From Niveibacterium terrae (GTDB lineage Bacteria > Pseudomonadota > Gammaproteobacteria > Burkholderiales > Rhodocyclaceae), in contig NZ_CP172404.1 of NCBI RefSeq assembly GCF_048213115.1, positions 868,001 to 932,000 of the forward strand: a stretch of DNA of 64,000 bases. Reading direction: 5' to 3'. The position numbers and the translations under genes are program-made. Below the pieces are notes generated by a model. That model did not search any database. It saw nothing but the letters and a program-made list of their open reading frames with translations, and had not been told where the DNA came from. Shown piece after piece: positions 52,542 through 61,391 of this stretch; positions within the stretch are counted from its first letter, which is position 1; each line of letters begins with the position of its first letter.

Positions 52542-52798
52542 TTTTGGCGTGGCGGCACTGCCTGGCGTGCGGACAAGGGTGAAGGATAGCGGAGGCGGGC
52601 GGAGCGTGCTGTCCTGACAGATTTTTGCCGGCCAGAGAGGGCGGCTCTGCCTAAGATTGAAACATTGGGGAACTTTTTCCTTCCATAAAAATCTCTGTGC
52701 ACATGTTGCGCATTATGGTTTGCTGTTTTATCGTGCGAAACGAGGGGGCTCGCTGAGCGTCGGGGGACGCGGCGGGCTGGATAGCAGGGTTTCCCATG

Positions 52799-52810
52799 AG
52801 GGTTAACCCT
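52799..52810. promoter_or_regulatory. GGGTTAACCC palindrome in the aceE leader
   Basis: AGGGTTAACCCT is a perfect 12-base palindrome 28 bases before the aceE start and just upstream of its AAGGAG site. The 296-base spacer to the divergent kinase gene also holds the aceE promoter; a weak candidate is TTGCGC, 17 bases, TATCGT ending at 52734. I see no gene in this spacer. Confidence 0.45.
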
Positions 52811-52837
52811 GACCAGGATGAGAAGGAGTTGGCATTC

Positions 52838-55513
52838 ATGGCTGTACTGCCCAATGCCCTGCCGCAATCCGATGTGGATGCGCAGGAAACCCGTGAATGG
52901 CTGGACGCGCTGGATGGCGTGCTGGCCAACGAAGGCCCGGAGCGGGCTCAGTACCTGATCGAGCGTCAGATCGCCGCAGCGCGCCAGAATGGCGTCGAGC
53001 TGCCGACCGGCTCGACGACGGCCTACATCAACACGATTGCGGCGGACAAGCAGCCGGCCTATCCCGGAGATGCGGCGATCGAAGAGCGCATCCAGGCCTA
53101 CCTGCGCTGGAACGCGATGGCGATGGTCGTGCGCGCCAACAAGCACACCAACGTCGGCGGGCACATCGCCTCCTATGCGTCCTCGGTCGCGCTCTATGAA
53201 GTGGGTTTCAACTGGTTCTGGAAGTCGCCGAAGAACGAAGACGGCGGCGATCTGATCTTCTTCCAGGGGCACTCGATCCCCGGCGTCTATGCGCGCTCCT
53301 TCCTGCTCGGCGAGCTCTCCGAAGAACAGCTCGACACCTTCCGCCAGGAAGCCGCCAGCAAGGGCTTGTCTTCCTATCCTCACCCGTGGCTGATGCCGGA
53401 ATACTGGCAGTTCCCGACCGTGTCGATGGGCCTCGGCCCGCTGCAGGCGATCTACCAGGCCCGCTTCATGAAGTACCTGGAGAACCGTGGTCTGTCGAAG
53501 GGCGAAGGCCGCAGGGTCTGGGCCTTCCTCGGCGACGGCGAGATGGACGAGATCGATTCGCGCGGCGCGATCGGTGTGGCCGGACGTGAAAAGCTCGACA
53601 ACCTGGTCTTCGTCGTCAACTGCAACCTGCAGCGCCTCGACGGCCCGGTGCGTGGCAACGCGAAGATCATCCAGGAACTCGAATCGGAGTTCCGCGGTGC
53701 CGGCTGGAACGTGATCAAGGTGGTCTGGGGTTCGGGCTGGGACAGCCTGCTCGCCCGCGACAGCGAAGGTCTGCTCAAGGCGCGGATGATGGAATGCGTC
53801 GATGGCGAGTACCAAACCTTCAAGTCGAAGAACGGTGCCTATGTCCGCGAGCACTTCTTCAATACGCCCGAACTGAAGGCGATGGTCGCCGACTGGACCG
53901 ATGACCAGATCTGGGCGCTGAACCGAGGCGGTCAGGACATCAGCAAGGTTTTCGCAGCCTACAAGGCTGCGGTCGAACACAAGGGCCAACCGACCCTGAT
54001 CCTCGCGAAGACGATCAAGGGCTTCGGCATGGGCGCTTCGGGCGAAGCCCAGAACACCTCGCACCAGCAGAAGAAGATGACGCACGACTCGCTGGTGGGG
54101 CTGCGCGATCGCTTCAATATCCCGGTTTCGGATGCCGAGATCGACTCGGTTCCCTACATCAAGTTCGCCGAAGGCTCGCCCGAATTCGAATACCTGCGCG
54201 CGCGCCGTCAGGCTCTGGGCGGCTCGCTGCCCAGCCGTCGCCGCCATTCGAGCGAGACGCTGCCGGTGCCGGCGCTCACCGCTTTCGACGCCCAGCTCAA
54301 GGCTTCGGGCGAAGGTCGCGAGTTCTCGACGACGATGGCTTTCGTGCGGATCCTGAACACGCTGCTCAAGGACAAGGCTCTGGGCCGCCACGTCGTGCCC
54401 ATCGTGCCCGATGAATCGCGCACCTTCGGCATGGAAGGCATGTTCCGTCAGTTTGGCATCTGGAACCAGCTCGGCCAGAACTATGTGCCCCAGGATCACG
54501 ACCAGCTGATGTTCTACAAGGAGAGCCGCGAAGGCCAGATCCTTCAGGAAGGCATCAACGAAGCCGGCGCGATGGCGTCGTGGATCGCCGGTGCGACGGC
54601 CTATTCGGCACACAACGTGCCGATGATCCCCGTCTATATCTACTACTCGATGTTTGGCCATCAGCGGGTCATGGACATGTGCTGGGCGGCGGGCGATTCG
54701 CGTTCGCGCGGTTTCCTGATCGGCGGCACGGCCGGGCGCACGACGCTGAACGGCGAAGGCCTGCAGCACGAGGACGGTCACTCGCACATCCTGTCCAACC
54801 TGGTGCCCAACACGGTCAGCTACGATCCGACTTTCGCCTACGAACTGGCGGTCATCGTTCAGGACGGCCTGCGCCGGATGGTCGGCGAGCAGGAAGACGT
54901 CTACTACTACCTGACCGTCATGAACGAGAACTACGAGCATCCGGCGATGCCCGAAGGCGCGGAAGCGGACATCCTGAAGGGGATGTACAAGTTCCGCGCC
55001 GGTGCCGACGCCAAGGCGCCGCGCGTTCAGCTGCTCGGTTCGGGGACGATCTTCCGCGAAGTGATCGCGGCGGCCGATCTGCTCAAGTCCGACTGGGGCG
55101 TCGAAGCCGACCTCTGGTCCTGCCCTAGCTTCAACGAACTGGCCCGCGACGGCCAGGACGTCGCCCGCTGGAACCTGCTGCACCCGCTCGAGACGCCGCG
55201 CGTCTCGCACGTCGAGGCGAAGCTCAAGGGCGCGGTCGGTCCGGTCATCGCCGCGACCGACTACATCAAGCTGTTCTCCGAGCAGATCCGCGCCTTCGTT
55301 CCGGGCACTTACCTGACGCTGGGAACCGACGGCTTCGGTCGCTCCGACACCCGCGCCAATCTGCGCAATTTCTTCGAAGTCGACCGTCACTGGGTCGTCG
55401 TGGCCGCGCTGAAGGCGCTGGCCGATGAAGGCGCGGTCGATCGCGCCAGGGTGGCCGAAGCGATCACTCGCTACGGTCTGGATGTGAACAAGCCCAACCC
55501 TCTCGGCGTCTGA
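52838..55513 (+). CDS. aceE: Pyruvate dehydrogenase E1 component, homodimeric
   Basis: AceE decarboxylates pyruvate with thiamine diphosphate and passes the acetyl group to the lipoyl domains of AceF. At 891 residues it matches the single-chain E1 of gamma- and betaproteobacteria. The thiamine-diphosphate motif begins FLGDGEMDEIDSRGAIGVAG and continues to NCNLQRLDGPVRGN. The ATG at 52838 follows AAGGAG at 9 bases; an earlier in-frame ATG at 52796 overlaps the palindrome. It heads the aceE-aceF-lpdA operon, and a palindrome in its leader may mark a regulator site. Confidence 0.96.
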   Translation: MAVLPNALPQSDVDAQETREWLDALDGVLANEGPERAQYLIERQIAAARQNGVELPTGSTTAYINTIAADKQPAYPGDAAIEERIQAYLRWNAMAMVVRANKHTNVGGHIASYASSVALYEVGFNWFWKSPKNEDGGDLIFFQGHSIPGVYARSFLLGELSEEQLDTFRQEAASKGLSSYPHPWLMPEYWQFPTVSMGLGPLQAIYQARFMKYLENRGLSKGEGRRVWAFLGDGEMDEIDSRGAIGVAGREKLDNLVFVVNCNLQRLDGPVRGNAKIIQELESEFRGAGWNVIKVVWGSGWDSLLARDSEGLLKARMMECVDGEYQTFKSKNGAYVREHFFNTPELKAMVADWTDDQIWALNRGGQDISKVFAAYKAAVEHKGQPTLILAKTIKGFGMGASGEAQNTSHQQKKMTHDSLVGLRDRFNIPVSDAEIDSVPYIKFAEGSPEFEYLRARRQALGGSLPSRRRHSSETLPVPALTAFDAQLKASGEGREFSTTMAFVRILNTLLKDKALGRHVVPIVPDESRTFGMEGMFRQFGIWNQLGQNYVPQDHDQLMFYKESREGQILQEGINEAGAMASWIAGATAYSAHNVPMIPVYIYYSMFGHQRVMDMCWAAGDSRSRGFLIGGTAGRTTLNGEGLQHEDGHSHILSNLVPNTVSYDPTFAYELAVIVQDGLRRMVGEQEDVYYYLTVMNENYEHPAMPEGAEADILKGMYKFRAGADAKAPRVQLLGSGTIFREVIAAADLLKSDWGVEADLWSCPSFNELARDGQDVARWNLLHPLETPRVSHVEAKLKGAVGPVIAATDYIKLFSEQIRAFVPGTYLTLGTDGFGRSDTRANLRNFFEVDRHWVVVAALKALADEGAVDRARVAEAITRYGLDVNKPNPLGV

Positions 55514-55524
55514 ACGACAGCGAA

Positions 55525-55544
55525 GGCCGGGGCGTGCCCCGGCC
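55525..55544 (+). promoter_or_regulatory. Hairpin between aceE and aceF
   Basis: GGCCGGGGC and GCCCCGGCC form a perfect 9-base stem with a two-base centre in the 55-base gap. It lacks a T-run, so it more likely tunes the relative expression or mRNA decay of the two genes than ends transcription. Confidence 0.5.
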
Positions 55545-55568
55545 GTGCAGAACAAGGAAAGACAGGAA

Positions 55569-57197
55569 ATGAGTCAGATCATCGAAGTGAAAGTCCCCGA
55601 TATCGGTGACTTCAAGGATGTGCCGGTCATCGAAGTGTCCGTCAAGGCGGGCGACACGGTCAGCGCCGAGGACACTCTGCTGGTCCTCGAATCGGACAAG
55701 GCGACGATGGACGTGCCCAGCCCGGCCGACGGCGTCGTCAAGGAAGTGCGCGTGCAGGTCGGCGACAAGGTCGCCGAAGGTACGCTGGTCGTGATCCTCG
55801 AAGCCGCTGGCGCCGCCGCGGCTGCGGCTGCGGCTCCGGCTCCGGCCGCCCAGGCTCCCGCTGCTGCGCCGGCTGCACCTGTTGCTGCCCCTGCCGCTGT
55901 CAGCGTCGTCGAAGTCAAGGTGCCGGATATCGGCGACTTCAAGGATGTGCCGGTCATCGAAGTGGCCGTCAAGGTCGGCGACACGATCGCCGCCGAAGCG
56001 GCGGTCGTCACGCTCGAATCGGACAAGGCGACGATGGACGTGCCCGCTCCGGTGGCCGGCGTCGTCAAGGAAGTGCGCGTCAAGGTTGGCGATCGCGTCT
56101 CCGAAGGCAGCGTGATCGTGCTGGTTGAAGCCGCTGGCGCTGCTCCGGCCCCTGCCGCTGCGCCGGCCGCCGCTGCCGCTCCGGTCGCAGCTCCGGCTCC
56201 CGCGCCGGTCGCCGCTGCCGCGCCGGTCTCTGCCGCTCCGCAGATCACCGCGCCGGCCGGCAAGGCCCACGCGAGCCCGTCGGTGCGCAAGTTCGCGCGC
56301 GAGCTGGGCGTCGATATCGTCAAGGTGCCGGGTACCGGACCCAAGGGCCGGATCCAGCACGAGGACGTGCAGTCCTTCATCAAGGGCGTGTTCAACCAGA
56401 TCGCGACCGGCGCACTGGTGCCGGCCGGATCGGCCGCGGCTGGTGGCGTTACCGGCGGTGGCGAGCTGAACCTGCTGCCCTGGCCCAAGGTCGACTTCGC
56501 GAAGTTCGGCGAGATCGAAGCGAAGCCGCTGTCGCGGATCAAGAAGATCTCCGGCGCGAATCTCGCCCGCAACTGGGTCATGATTCCGCACGTCACCCAG
56601 TTCGACAAGGCCGACATCACCGATCTCGAAGCCTTCCGCAAGGCGATGAATCCGGAAGCCGAGAAGGAAGGCGCGAAGCTGACCATGCTCGCTTTCCTGA
56701 TCAAGGCCAGCGTTGCCGCGCTGAAGAAGTACCCGGAATTCAACGCGTCGCTCGACGGCGACAACCTGGTCCTGAAGAAGTACTTCCACATCGGTTTCGC
56801 CGCCGACACGCCGAACGGCCTGGTCGTTCCGGTGATCCGCGACTGCGACAAGAAGTCGGTCTACGAGATCGCCCGCGACATGGCGGCTCTGGCCAAGAAG
56901 GGACGCGACGGCAAGCTCGGCCCGGCCGACATGTCCGGCGGCTGCTTCTCGATCTCCAGCCTCGGCGGCATCGGCGGCACGGCCTTCACGCCCATCGTCA
57001 ATGCGCCGGAAGTCGCGATCCTCGGTGTCTCGAAGTCGTCGATCGAACCCGTCTGGGACGGCAAACAATTCGCTCCCCGGCTGATGCTGCCGATGTCGCT
57101 GTCCTACGACCACCGCGTCATCGACGGCGCCGCCGCGGCCCGCTTCACCAGCTATCTCGCGAAGCTGCTCGCCGACATGCGCCGCGTGCTGCTCTGA
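55569..57197 (+). CDS. aceF: Pyruvate dehydrogenase E2, dihydrolipoyl acetyltransferase
   Basis: AceF is the core of the pyruvate dehydrogenase complex and transfers the acetyl group to CoA. The 542-residue protein has two near-identical lipoyl domains (about residues 2-75 and 116-190), each with ESDKATMDVP where the Lys is lipoylated, joined by Ala/Pro linkers. An E1/E3-binding domain follows (about 243-280, HASPSVRKFARELGVD), then a C-terminal catalytic domain with SLSYDHRVIDGAAAARF (active His and Asp). The ATG at 55569 has AGGA close by. It lies 17 bases before lpdA. Confidence 0.95.
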   Translation: MSQIIEVKVPDIGDFKDVPVIEVSVKAGDTVSAEDTLLVLESDKATMDVPSPADGVVKEVRVQVGDKVAEGTLVVILEAAGAAAAAAAAPAPAAQAPAAAPAAPVAAPAAVSVVEVKVPDIGDFKDVPVIEVAVKVGDTIAAEAAVVTLESDKATMDVPAPVAGVVKEVRVKVGDRVSEGSVIVLVEAAGAAPAPAAAPAAAAAPVAAPAPAPVAAAAPVSAAPQITAPAGKAHASPSVRKFARELGVDIVKVPGTGPKGRIQHEDVQSFIKGVFNQIATGALVPAGSAAAGGVTGGGELNLLPWPKVDFAKFGEIEAKPLSRIKKISGANLARNWVMIPHVTQFDKADITDLEAFRKAMNPEAEKEGAKLTMLAFLIKASVAALKKYPEFNASLDGDNLVLKKYFHIGFAADTPNGLVVPVIRDCDKKSVYEIARDMAALAKKGRDGKLGPADMSGGCFSISSLGGIGGTAFTPIVNAPEVAILGVSKSSIEPVWDGKQFAPRLMLPMSLSYDHRVIDGAAAARFTSYLAKLLADMRRVLL

Positions 57198-57213
57198 GCG
57201 AGGGACAGGAATC

Positions 57214-58989
57214 ATGAGTCAGATCATTGAAGTGAAAGTGCCGGACATCGGCGATTTCAAGGACGTTCCGGTCATCGAGATTGCGGTGAAGCCGGGCGAT
57301 ACGGTTCAGGCCGAAGACGCGCTGCTGACGCTCGAGTCGGATAAGGCGACGATGGACGTGCCGAGCCCGGCCGCCGGAGTCGTCAAGGAACTGAAAGTCA
57401 AGGTCGGTGACCGCGTTGGCGAAGGTGTCGTCGTGCTGACGCTCGAAGCGGCGGCCGCAGCCGAAGCGCCGAAGGCGGCTCCTGCTGCCAGCCCGGCCCT
57501 CACCCCCAGCCCCGCAGCTGCACCGTTGCCGGCGGGAAGCTATACGGGGGCGGTCGATATCGAATGCGAGATGCTGGTCATCGGCGCCGGTCCTGGCGGC
57601 TATTCGGCGGCTTTCCGTTCGGCCGACCTGGGCATGAAGACCGTGATGATCGAACGCTATCCGAGCCTCGGCGGCGTTTGTCTGAACGTCGGCTGCATCC
57701 CGTCCAAGGCGCTGCTGCACGTTGCGAACGTGATCGAGGAAGCCTCGCACTTCGCCGACGTCGGTGTCGCGTTCGACAAGCCGACCGTAGACCTGAACCG
57801 TCTGCGCGCGCACAAGGAAAAAGTCGTCGGCAAGCTGACCGGTGGCCTCGCCGGCATGGCGAAGTCGCGCAAGGTCGAGATCGTGCGCGGCTATGGCGTG
57901 TTCATCGATCCGCACCACGTCGAGGTGTCGCTGACGACCGGCTCGGGTTCCGAGCTGAGTGGCGAGAAGAAGGTGATCCGCTTTGAAAAGGCGATCATCG
58001 CGGCGGGTTCGCAGTCCGTGAAGCTGCCCTTCCTGCCCGAGGATCCGCGCATCGTCGATTCGACCGGCGCGCTCGAGCTGCGCCAGGTTCCGAAGCGGAT
58101 GCTGGTGATCGGCGGCGGCATCATCGGCCTGGAGATGGCGACCGTCTATTCGGCGCTCGGAGCGCGGATCGACGTCGTCGAGATGGGCGATACGCTGATG
58201 GCTGGCGCTGACCGCGATGCGGTCAAGATCTGGGAAAAGCAGAACCTGCACCGTTTCGACAAGGTGATGCTGAAGACCCGCACGGTCGGCGTGACCTGCC
58301 GCCCGGACGGCATCCTGGTCAAGTTCGAGGGCGAAGCCGGTCCGATCGATGACCAGAAGTACGACCTGGTGCTGTCGGCGGTCGGGCGCAGCCCGAACGG
58401 CAAGAAGATCGGCGCCGAGAAGGCGGGGGTTACGGTCACCGACCGCGGCTTCATCCCGGTCGACAAGCAGCAGCGGACCAATGTCGCGCACATCTTCGGG
58501 ATCGGCGACATCGTCGGTCAGCCGATGCTCGCGCACAAGGGCGTCCATGAAGCGCACGTCGCGGCCGAAGTCGCCGCCGGGATCAAGTCGTATTTCGACG
58601 CGACGATCATCCCGTCGGTCGCCTACACGGAACCGGAAGTTGCCTGGGTCGGCGTGACCGAGGCTCAGGCGAAGGGGAGCGGACAGCGGATCAACATCGC
58701 GAAGTTCCCGTGGGCTGCATCCGGCCGCGCGATCGCGAACGGCTGCGACTACGGCTTCACGAAGCTGATCTTCGACGACGAGACGCATCGCGTCGTCGGC
58801 GGCTGCATCGTCGGACCGAACGCGGGCGACATGATCGGCGAGATCTCGCTGGCGATCGAGATGGGCTGCGACGCGGTCGATATCGGCAAGACGATCCACC
58901 CGCACCCGACTCTGGGCGAGTCGATCGGGATGACGGCCGAAGTGTTCGAAGGCATCTGTACCGATCTGCCGCCGATCCGCAAGAAGTAA
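57214..58989 (+). CDS. lpdA: Dihydrolipoamide dehydrogenase with N-terminal lipoyl domain
   Basis: This E3 flavoprotein re-oxidises the lipoyl groups of AceF with NAD. The 591-residue length is larger than the usual 470 because it carries an N-terminal lipoyl domain (about 1-80, with ESDKATMDVP) and an Ala/Pro linker, then the FAD motif VIGAGPGGYSAAFRSADLG, the redox disulfide GGVCLNVGCIPSK, an NAD domain with VIGGGIIGLEMATVYSALG, and the catalytic His-Glu in HPHPTLGES. This fused form is known in several beta- and other proteobacteria. It is last in aceE-aceF-lpdA and is followed by a terminator. Confidence 0.95.
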   Translation: MSQIIEVKVPDIGDFKDVPVIEIAVKPGDTVQAEDALLTLESDKATMDVPSPAAGVVKELKVKVGDRVGEGVVVLTLEAAAAAEAPKAAPAASPALTPSPAAAPLPAGSYTGAVDIECEMLVIGAGPGGYSAAFRSADLGMKTVMIERYPSLGGVCLNVGCIPSKALLHVANVIEEASHFADVGVAFDKPTVDLNRLRAHKEKVVGKLTGGLAGMAKSRKVEIVRGYGVFIDPHHVEVSLTTGSGSELSGEKKVIRFEKAIIAAGSQSVKLPFLPEDPRIVDSTGALELRQVPKRMLVIGGGIIGLEMATVYSALGARIDVVEMGDTLMAGADRDAVKIWEKQNLHRFDKVMLKTRTVGVTCRPDGILVKFEGEAGPIDDQKYDLVLSAVGRSPNGKKIGAEKAGVTVTDRGFIPVDKQQRTNVAHIFGIGDIVGQPMLAHKGVHEAHVAAEVAAGIKSYFDATIIPSVAYTEPEVAWVGVTEAQAKGSGQRINIAKFPWAASGRAIANGCDYGFTKLIFDDETHRVVGGCIVGPNAGDMIGEISLAIEMGCDAVDIGKTIHPHPTLGESIGMTAEVFEGICTDLPPIRKK

Positions 58990-59154
58990 GAAGACCGGCT
59001 CCGGCCGGCCTGCTGTAAGAATGTCTCGGGGGAGACTGGACGGGAGACGCAATGGCGCTCTCCCTTGCGCAGCGGCGGAGGCTCAGGCCTCCGCCGTCTC
59101 GCGCATAAACCAGACTGGTGGCGGGATCAGGGTTCTGGATTGCGAAAAATCAAT

Positions 59155-59178
59155 AACTGGCCTAGGGTTAACCCCTAG
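59155..59178. repeat. GGGTTAACCC palindrome after lpdA
   Basis: CTAGGGTTAACCCCTAG, preceded by AACTGGC, is a near-perfect palindrome in the 360-base gap (58990-59349) after lpdA, about 115 bases before the terminator. It shares its core with the palindrome before aceE and its AACTGGC flank with the element at 45183. The rest of this spacer shows no gene. Confidence 0.5.
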
Positions 59179-59286
59179 AATTTTGGCTGCTGTTTCGCTC
59201 AGCGTTTCGGCACCAGGCAAGACAAAACATAACGATCTGCGCGTAATAATTCCCCGGCCATTTCGGTCAGGAGGACAAAAAAGCTC

Positions 59287-59312
59287 GGCGGCCCTTGGGC
59301 CGCCATTTTTTT
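59287..59312. terminator. Intrinsic terminator between lpdA and holA
   Basis: GGCGGCC and GGCCGCC form a 7-base stem around CTTG, followed by a run of seven T on the plus strand and preceded by A-rich sequence, so it can end transcription from both the pyruvate dehydrogenase operon and the convergent leuS-holA operon. Confidence 0.8.
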
Positions 59313-59349
59313 GTCCGCGGACAGGCGTAGCCGGTCCGGTGCGTGGACT

Positions 59350-60360
59350 TCAGCGGTGGGCGAGACGCAGCGCAAGCTGCAGGAACTCGTCCCAGACTTC
59401 GCCTTTCGCGATGCCCTTGATGATCCGGTCCAGCTTCGCTGCGTGCATCAGCGCTGCGCGCAGCGCATTGGCCGAAAAGCGCGCGAGGGCCCGTTCGGCG
59501 AGCTTCTGGCGGTTGCGGTCGAAGACCCGCTCCTTCTTGAACAAGGCCGAGAGCGGTTGGCCGGATTCGTGGCCGGATTTGAGCAGCGCCAGGGTCCGGA
59601 TCTCGGTGGCCATCGCCCACAGCACCAGCGGCGGAGCCGCGCCTTCACCCTTCAGGCCTTCGATCATCCGCACCAGACGGGCCGGATCGCCTTCGAGCAG
59701 CGCGACTCTGAGCTTCTCGGTGTCGTAGCGGGCGACGTTCAGCACCGCCTCCTGAACCTGAGCCAACGCAAGCTCGCCCGGATCGAAAAGCAGGGCGAGC
59801 TTCTGCAGCTCCTGGTGGGCGGCGAGCAGGTTGCCTTCGACGTGTTGGGCGATGAACTCGAGTGCCTCGCGCGGTGCGCGCTGCTGCTGGCGCGCCAGAC
59901 GCCCGGCCAGCCAGTCCGGCAGCTGCGCGAGAGGCGGTGCATTGCATTCGACTTCGACGCCGGCTGCGGCCAGCGCGACGAACCAGGCCGCCTTGCGCGT
60001 CGCCCAGTCGAGCTGGGGCAGGCTCACCAGCGTGATCACGCCATCGGTCGGCAGCTGCTTTGCGTAGCGCTGCAGCGCTTCGCCGCCTTCGCGCCCCGGT
60101 TTGCCGGTCGGAATCCTCAGGTCGACGAGCTTCGCTTCGCCGAACAGCGACAGGTTGCCGGCCGCCATCTCCAGTGCATTCCACTTGAAGCCCTGGGTCA
60201 CGACCAGCACTTCTCGCTCGGTAATGCCCTGGGTGCGGGCCGCGGCGCGGATCGCGTCGGCGGCTTCGAGCGCGAGCAGCGGCTCGTCGCCGTGGATCAG
60301 ATAGAGCGGAGCGAGGCCGCGCGCGAGCTCCGTCGCGAGTTGCTCGGGGCGGATGGCCAC
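59350..60360 (-). CDS. holA: DNA polymerase III subunit delta
   Basis: HolA opens the beta clamp within the clamp loader. The 336-residue product is close to E. coli HolA (343) and shows YLIHGDEPLLALEAADAIR near the N-terminus, the helix that grips the clamp, and the family's C-terminal helical collar domain. A GTG start at 60360 lies just past the lptE stop, with no gap, so translation is coupled. It is the last gene of the leuS-acetyltransferase-lptE-holA operon. Confidence 0.93.
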   Translation of the reverse strand: MAIRPEQLATELARGLAPLYLIHGDEPLLALEAADAIRAAARTQGITEREVLVVTQGFKWNALEMAAGNLSLFGEAKLVDLRIPTGKPGREGGEALQRYAKQLPTDGVITLVSLPQLDWATRKAAWFVALAAAGVEVECNAPPLAQLPDWLAGRLARQQQRAPREALEFIAQHVEGNLLAAHQELQKLALLFDPGELALAQVQEAVLNVARYDTEKLRVALLEGDPARLVRMIEGLKGEGAAPPLVLWAMATEIRTLALLKSGHESGQPLSALFKKERVFDRNRQKLAERALARFSANALRAALMHAAKLDRIIKGIAKGEVWDEFLQLALRLAHR

Positions 60361-60867
60361 TTACTGTGCCGCCGGAAGAGGCCAGTGGGCGGAGGAGAGG
60401 CGGCGCATCAGCTGCAGCACGACGTCGTTCTGCATTTCGCGATAAAGCTGGGCTTCTTCCTGCTCTTTGGCGAGCAGCTGAGCGTCGTTATAGGTCAGAT
60501 CGCGTTGCACCGAGAGCCGGCTGGCCGGGATCACTTCGTGCCCGGCGGCATCGACGAGCTTGAACTCGAAGGCGAGCTGAAGCTGGTAGTCGCGGACCTG
60601 ACCCTTCGTGTTCAGGCTCAGGATCGTCTTGATGTGATCTTCCTTCAACACGATCAGGCTGACCTGGGCGTCGCTCGCCTTGTCCTTGATCAGCGTTGCG
60701 CCGTTTGCGGCGATCTGCCGCCTCAGCGTTGCGCCCATCTCGCTGTAGGCAGAGAGCCCCAGGTAGATCGAGTCGAAGGGTAGGGGCTGGGCGCCGCGCA
60801 GGTGAAAGCCGCAGGACGCGGTGAGCGCGATCAGCGCGAGGATCAGGAAACGCTTGATGAGGCTCAC
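60361..60867 (-). CDS. lptE: LPS assembly lipoprotein LptE
   Basis: LptE plugs the LptD barrel and helps insert lipopolysaccharide into the outer membrane. The 168-residue product has a lipoprotein signal with lipobox TASC, followed by GFHLRGAQPLPFDSIYLGL, which matches the family's start of the mature protein. The GTG at 60867 follows GGAG at 8 bases and overlaps the end of the acetyltransferase gene by 4 (GTGA); a longer reading to 61272 is not real. The position next to leuS and holA is standard in proteobacteria. Confidence 0.94.
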   Translation of the reverse strand: MSLIKRFLILALIALTASCGFHLRGAQPLPFDSIYLGLSAYSEMGATLRRQIAANGATLIKDKASDAQVSLIVLKEDHIKTILSLNTKGQVRDYQLQLAFEFKLVDAAGHEVIPASRLSVQRDLTYNDAQLLAKEQEEAQLYREMQNDVVLQLMRRLSSAHWPLPAAQ

Positions 60868-61391
60868 GCGTCGTTCTCCGGAGAAATTCGGGGGGGATTC
60901 GGGTGAAATCTGGCCATCGTGATCACGTCGACGTACCGCCCAGCGCGCAGAGCAAAGCCGCGCAGCCGGCCTTCCTCGACGAAGCCCACTGAGCGATATA
61001 GCGCCAGAGCCTTTTCGTTGTCGGCGAAGACGCTCAGCTCCAGACGCAGCAGGCCCAGCCAGTTGTCGGCAAGGTCGAGCAGAGCGGTGAGCAGCTTGCG
61101 ACCGATGCCGTGTCCCTGCCAGGCATCGGTGATCGAGATGCCCAGTCCCGCCGCGTGGGCGCGGCGCGGGTTCGCATTGCCGTGCAGACCGGCCGAGCCG
61201 ACGACGACGCCATCGACTTCGGCGACCAGCATATGATCCTGAGGACTCATGCCGCTGATCCGCTCCCGCCACAGTGCCTCGCTCGGGTAGGGCTGCTGCA
61301 GCGTGCCGGACACGGCTCCGGGCGAGGCGATCGCGGCAGCGAGCGCCGCCGCATCGCGCGCCTCGACCCTGCGGATCAACACTTCGGGCAT
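60864..61391 (-). CDS. GNAT-family N-acetyltransferase (YhhY-like)
   Basis: The 175-residue product resembles E. coli YhhY/AaaT, an acetyltransferase acting on amino acids: GTLQQPYPSEALWRERI near the N-terminus, LGISITDAWQGHGIGRKLLT at the acetyl-CoA loop, DNWLGLLRLELSVFADNEKA and YRSVGFVEEGRLRGFALRAG. It is inserted between leuS and lptE, sharing one base with the leuS stop (TGATG), so it is translationally coupled. This insert is not standard in the leuS-lptE-holA gene order. The physiological substrate is unknown. Confidence 0.85.
   Translation of the reverse strand: MPEVLIRRVEARDAAALAAAIASPGAVSGTLQQPYPSEALWRERISGMSPQDHMLVAEVDGVVVGSAGLHGNANPRRAHAAGLGISITDAWQGHGIGRKLLTALLDLADNWLGLLRLELSVFADNEKALALYRSVGFVEEGRLRGFALRAGRYVDVITMARFHPNPPRISPENDA

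Noticed and set aside
52538..55555. A 1005-residue minus-strand frame opposite aceE
   Set aside because: AceE is unmistakable on the plus strand; the opposite frame is a by-product of codon bias.
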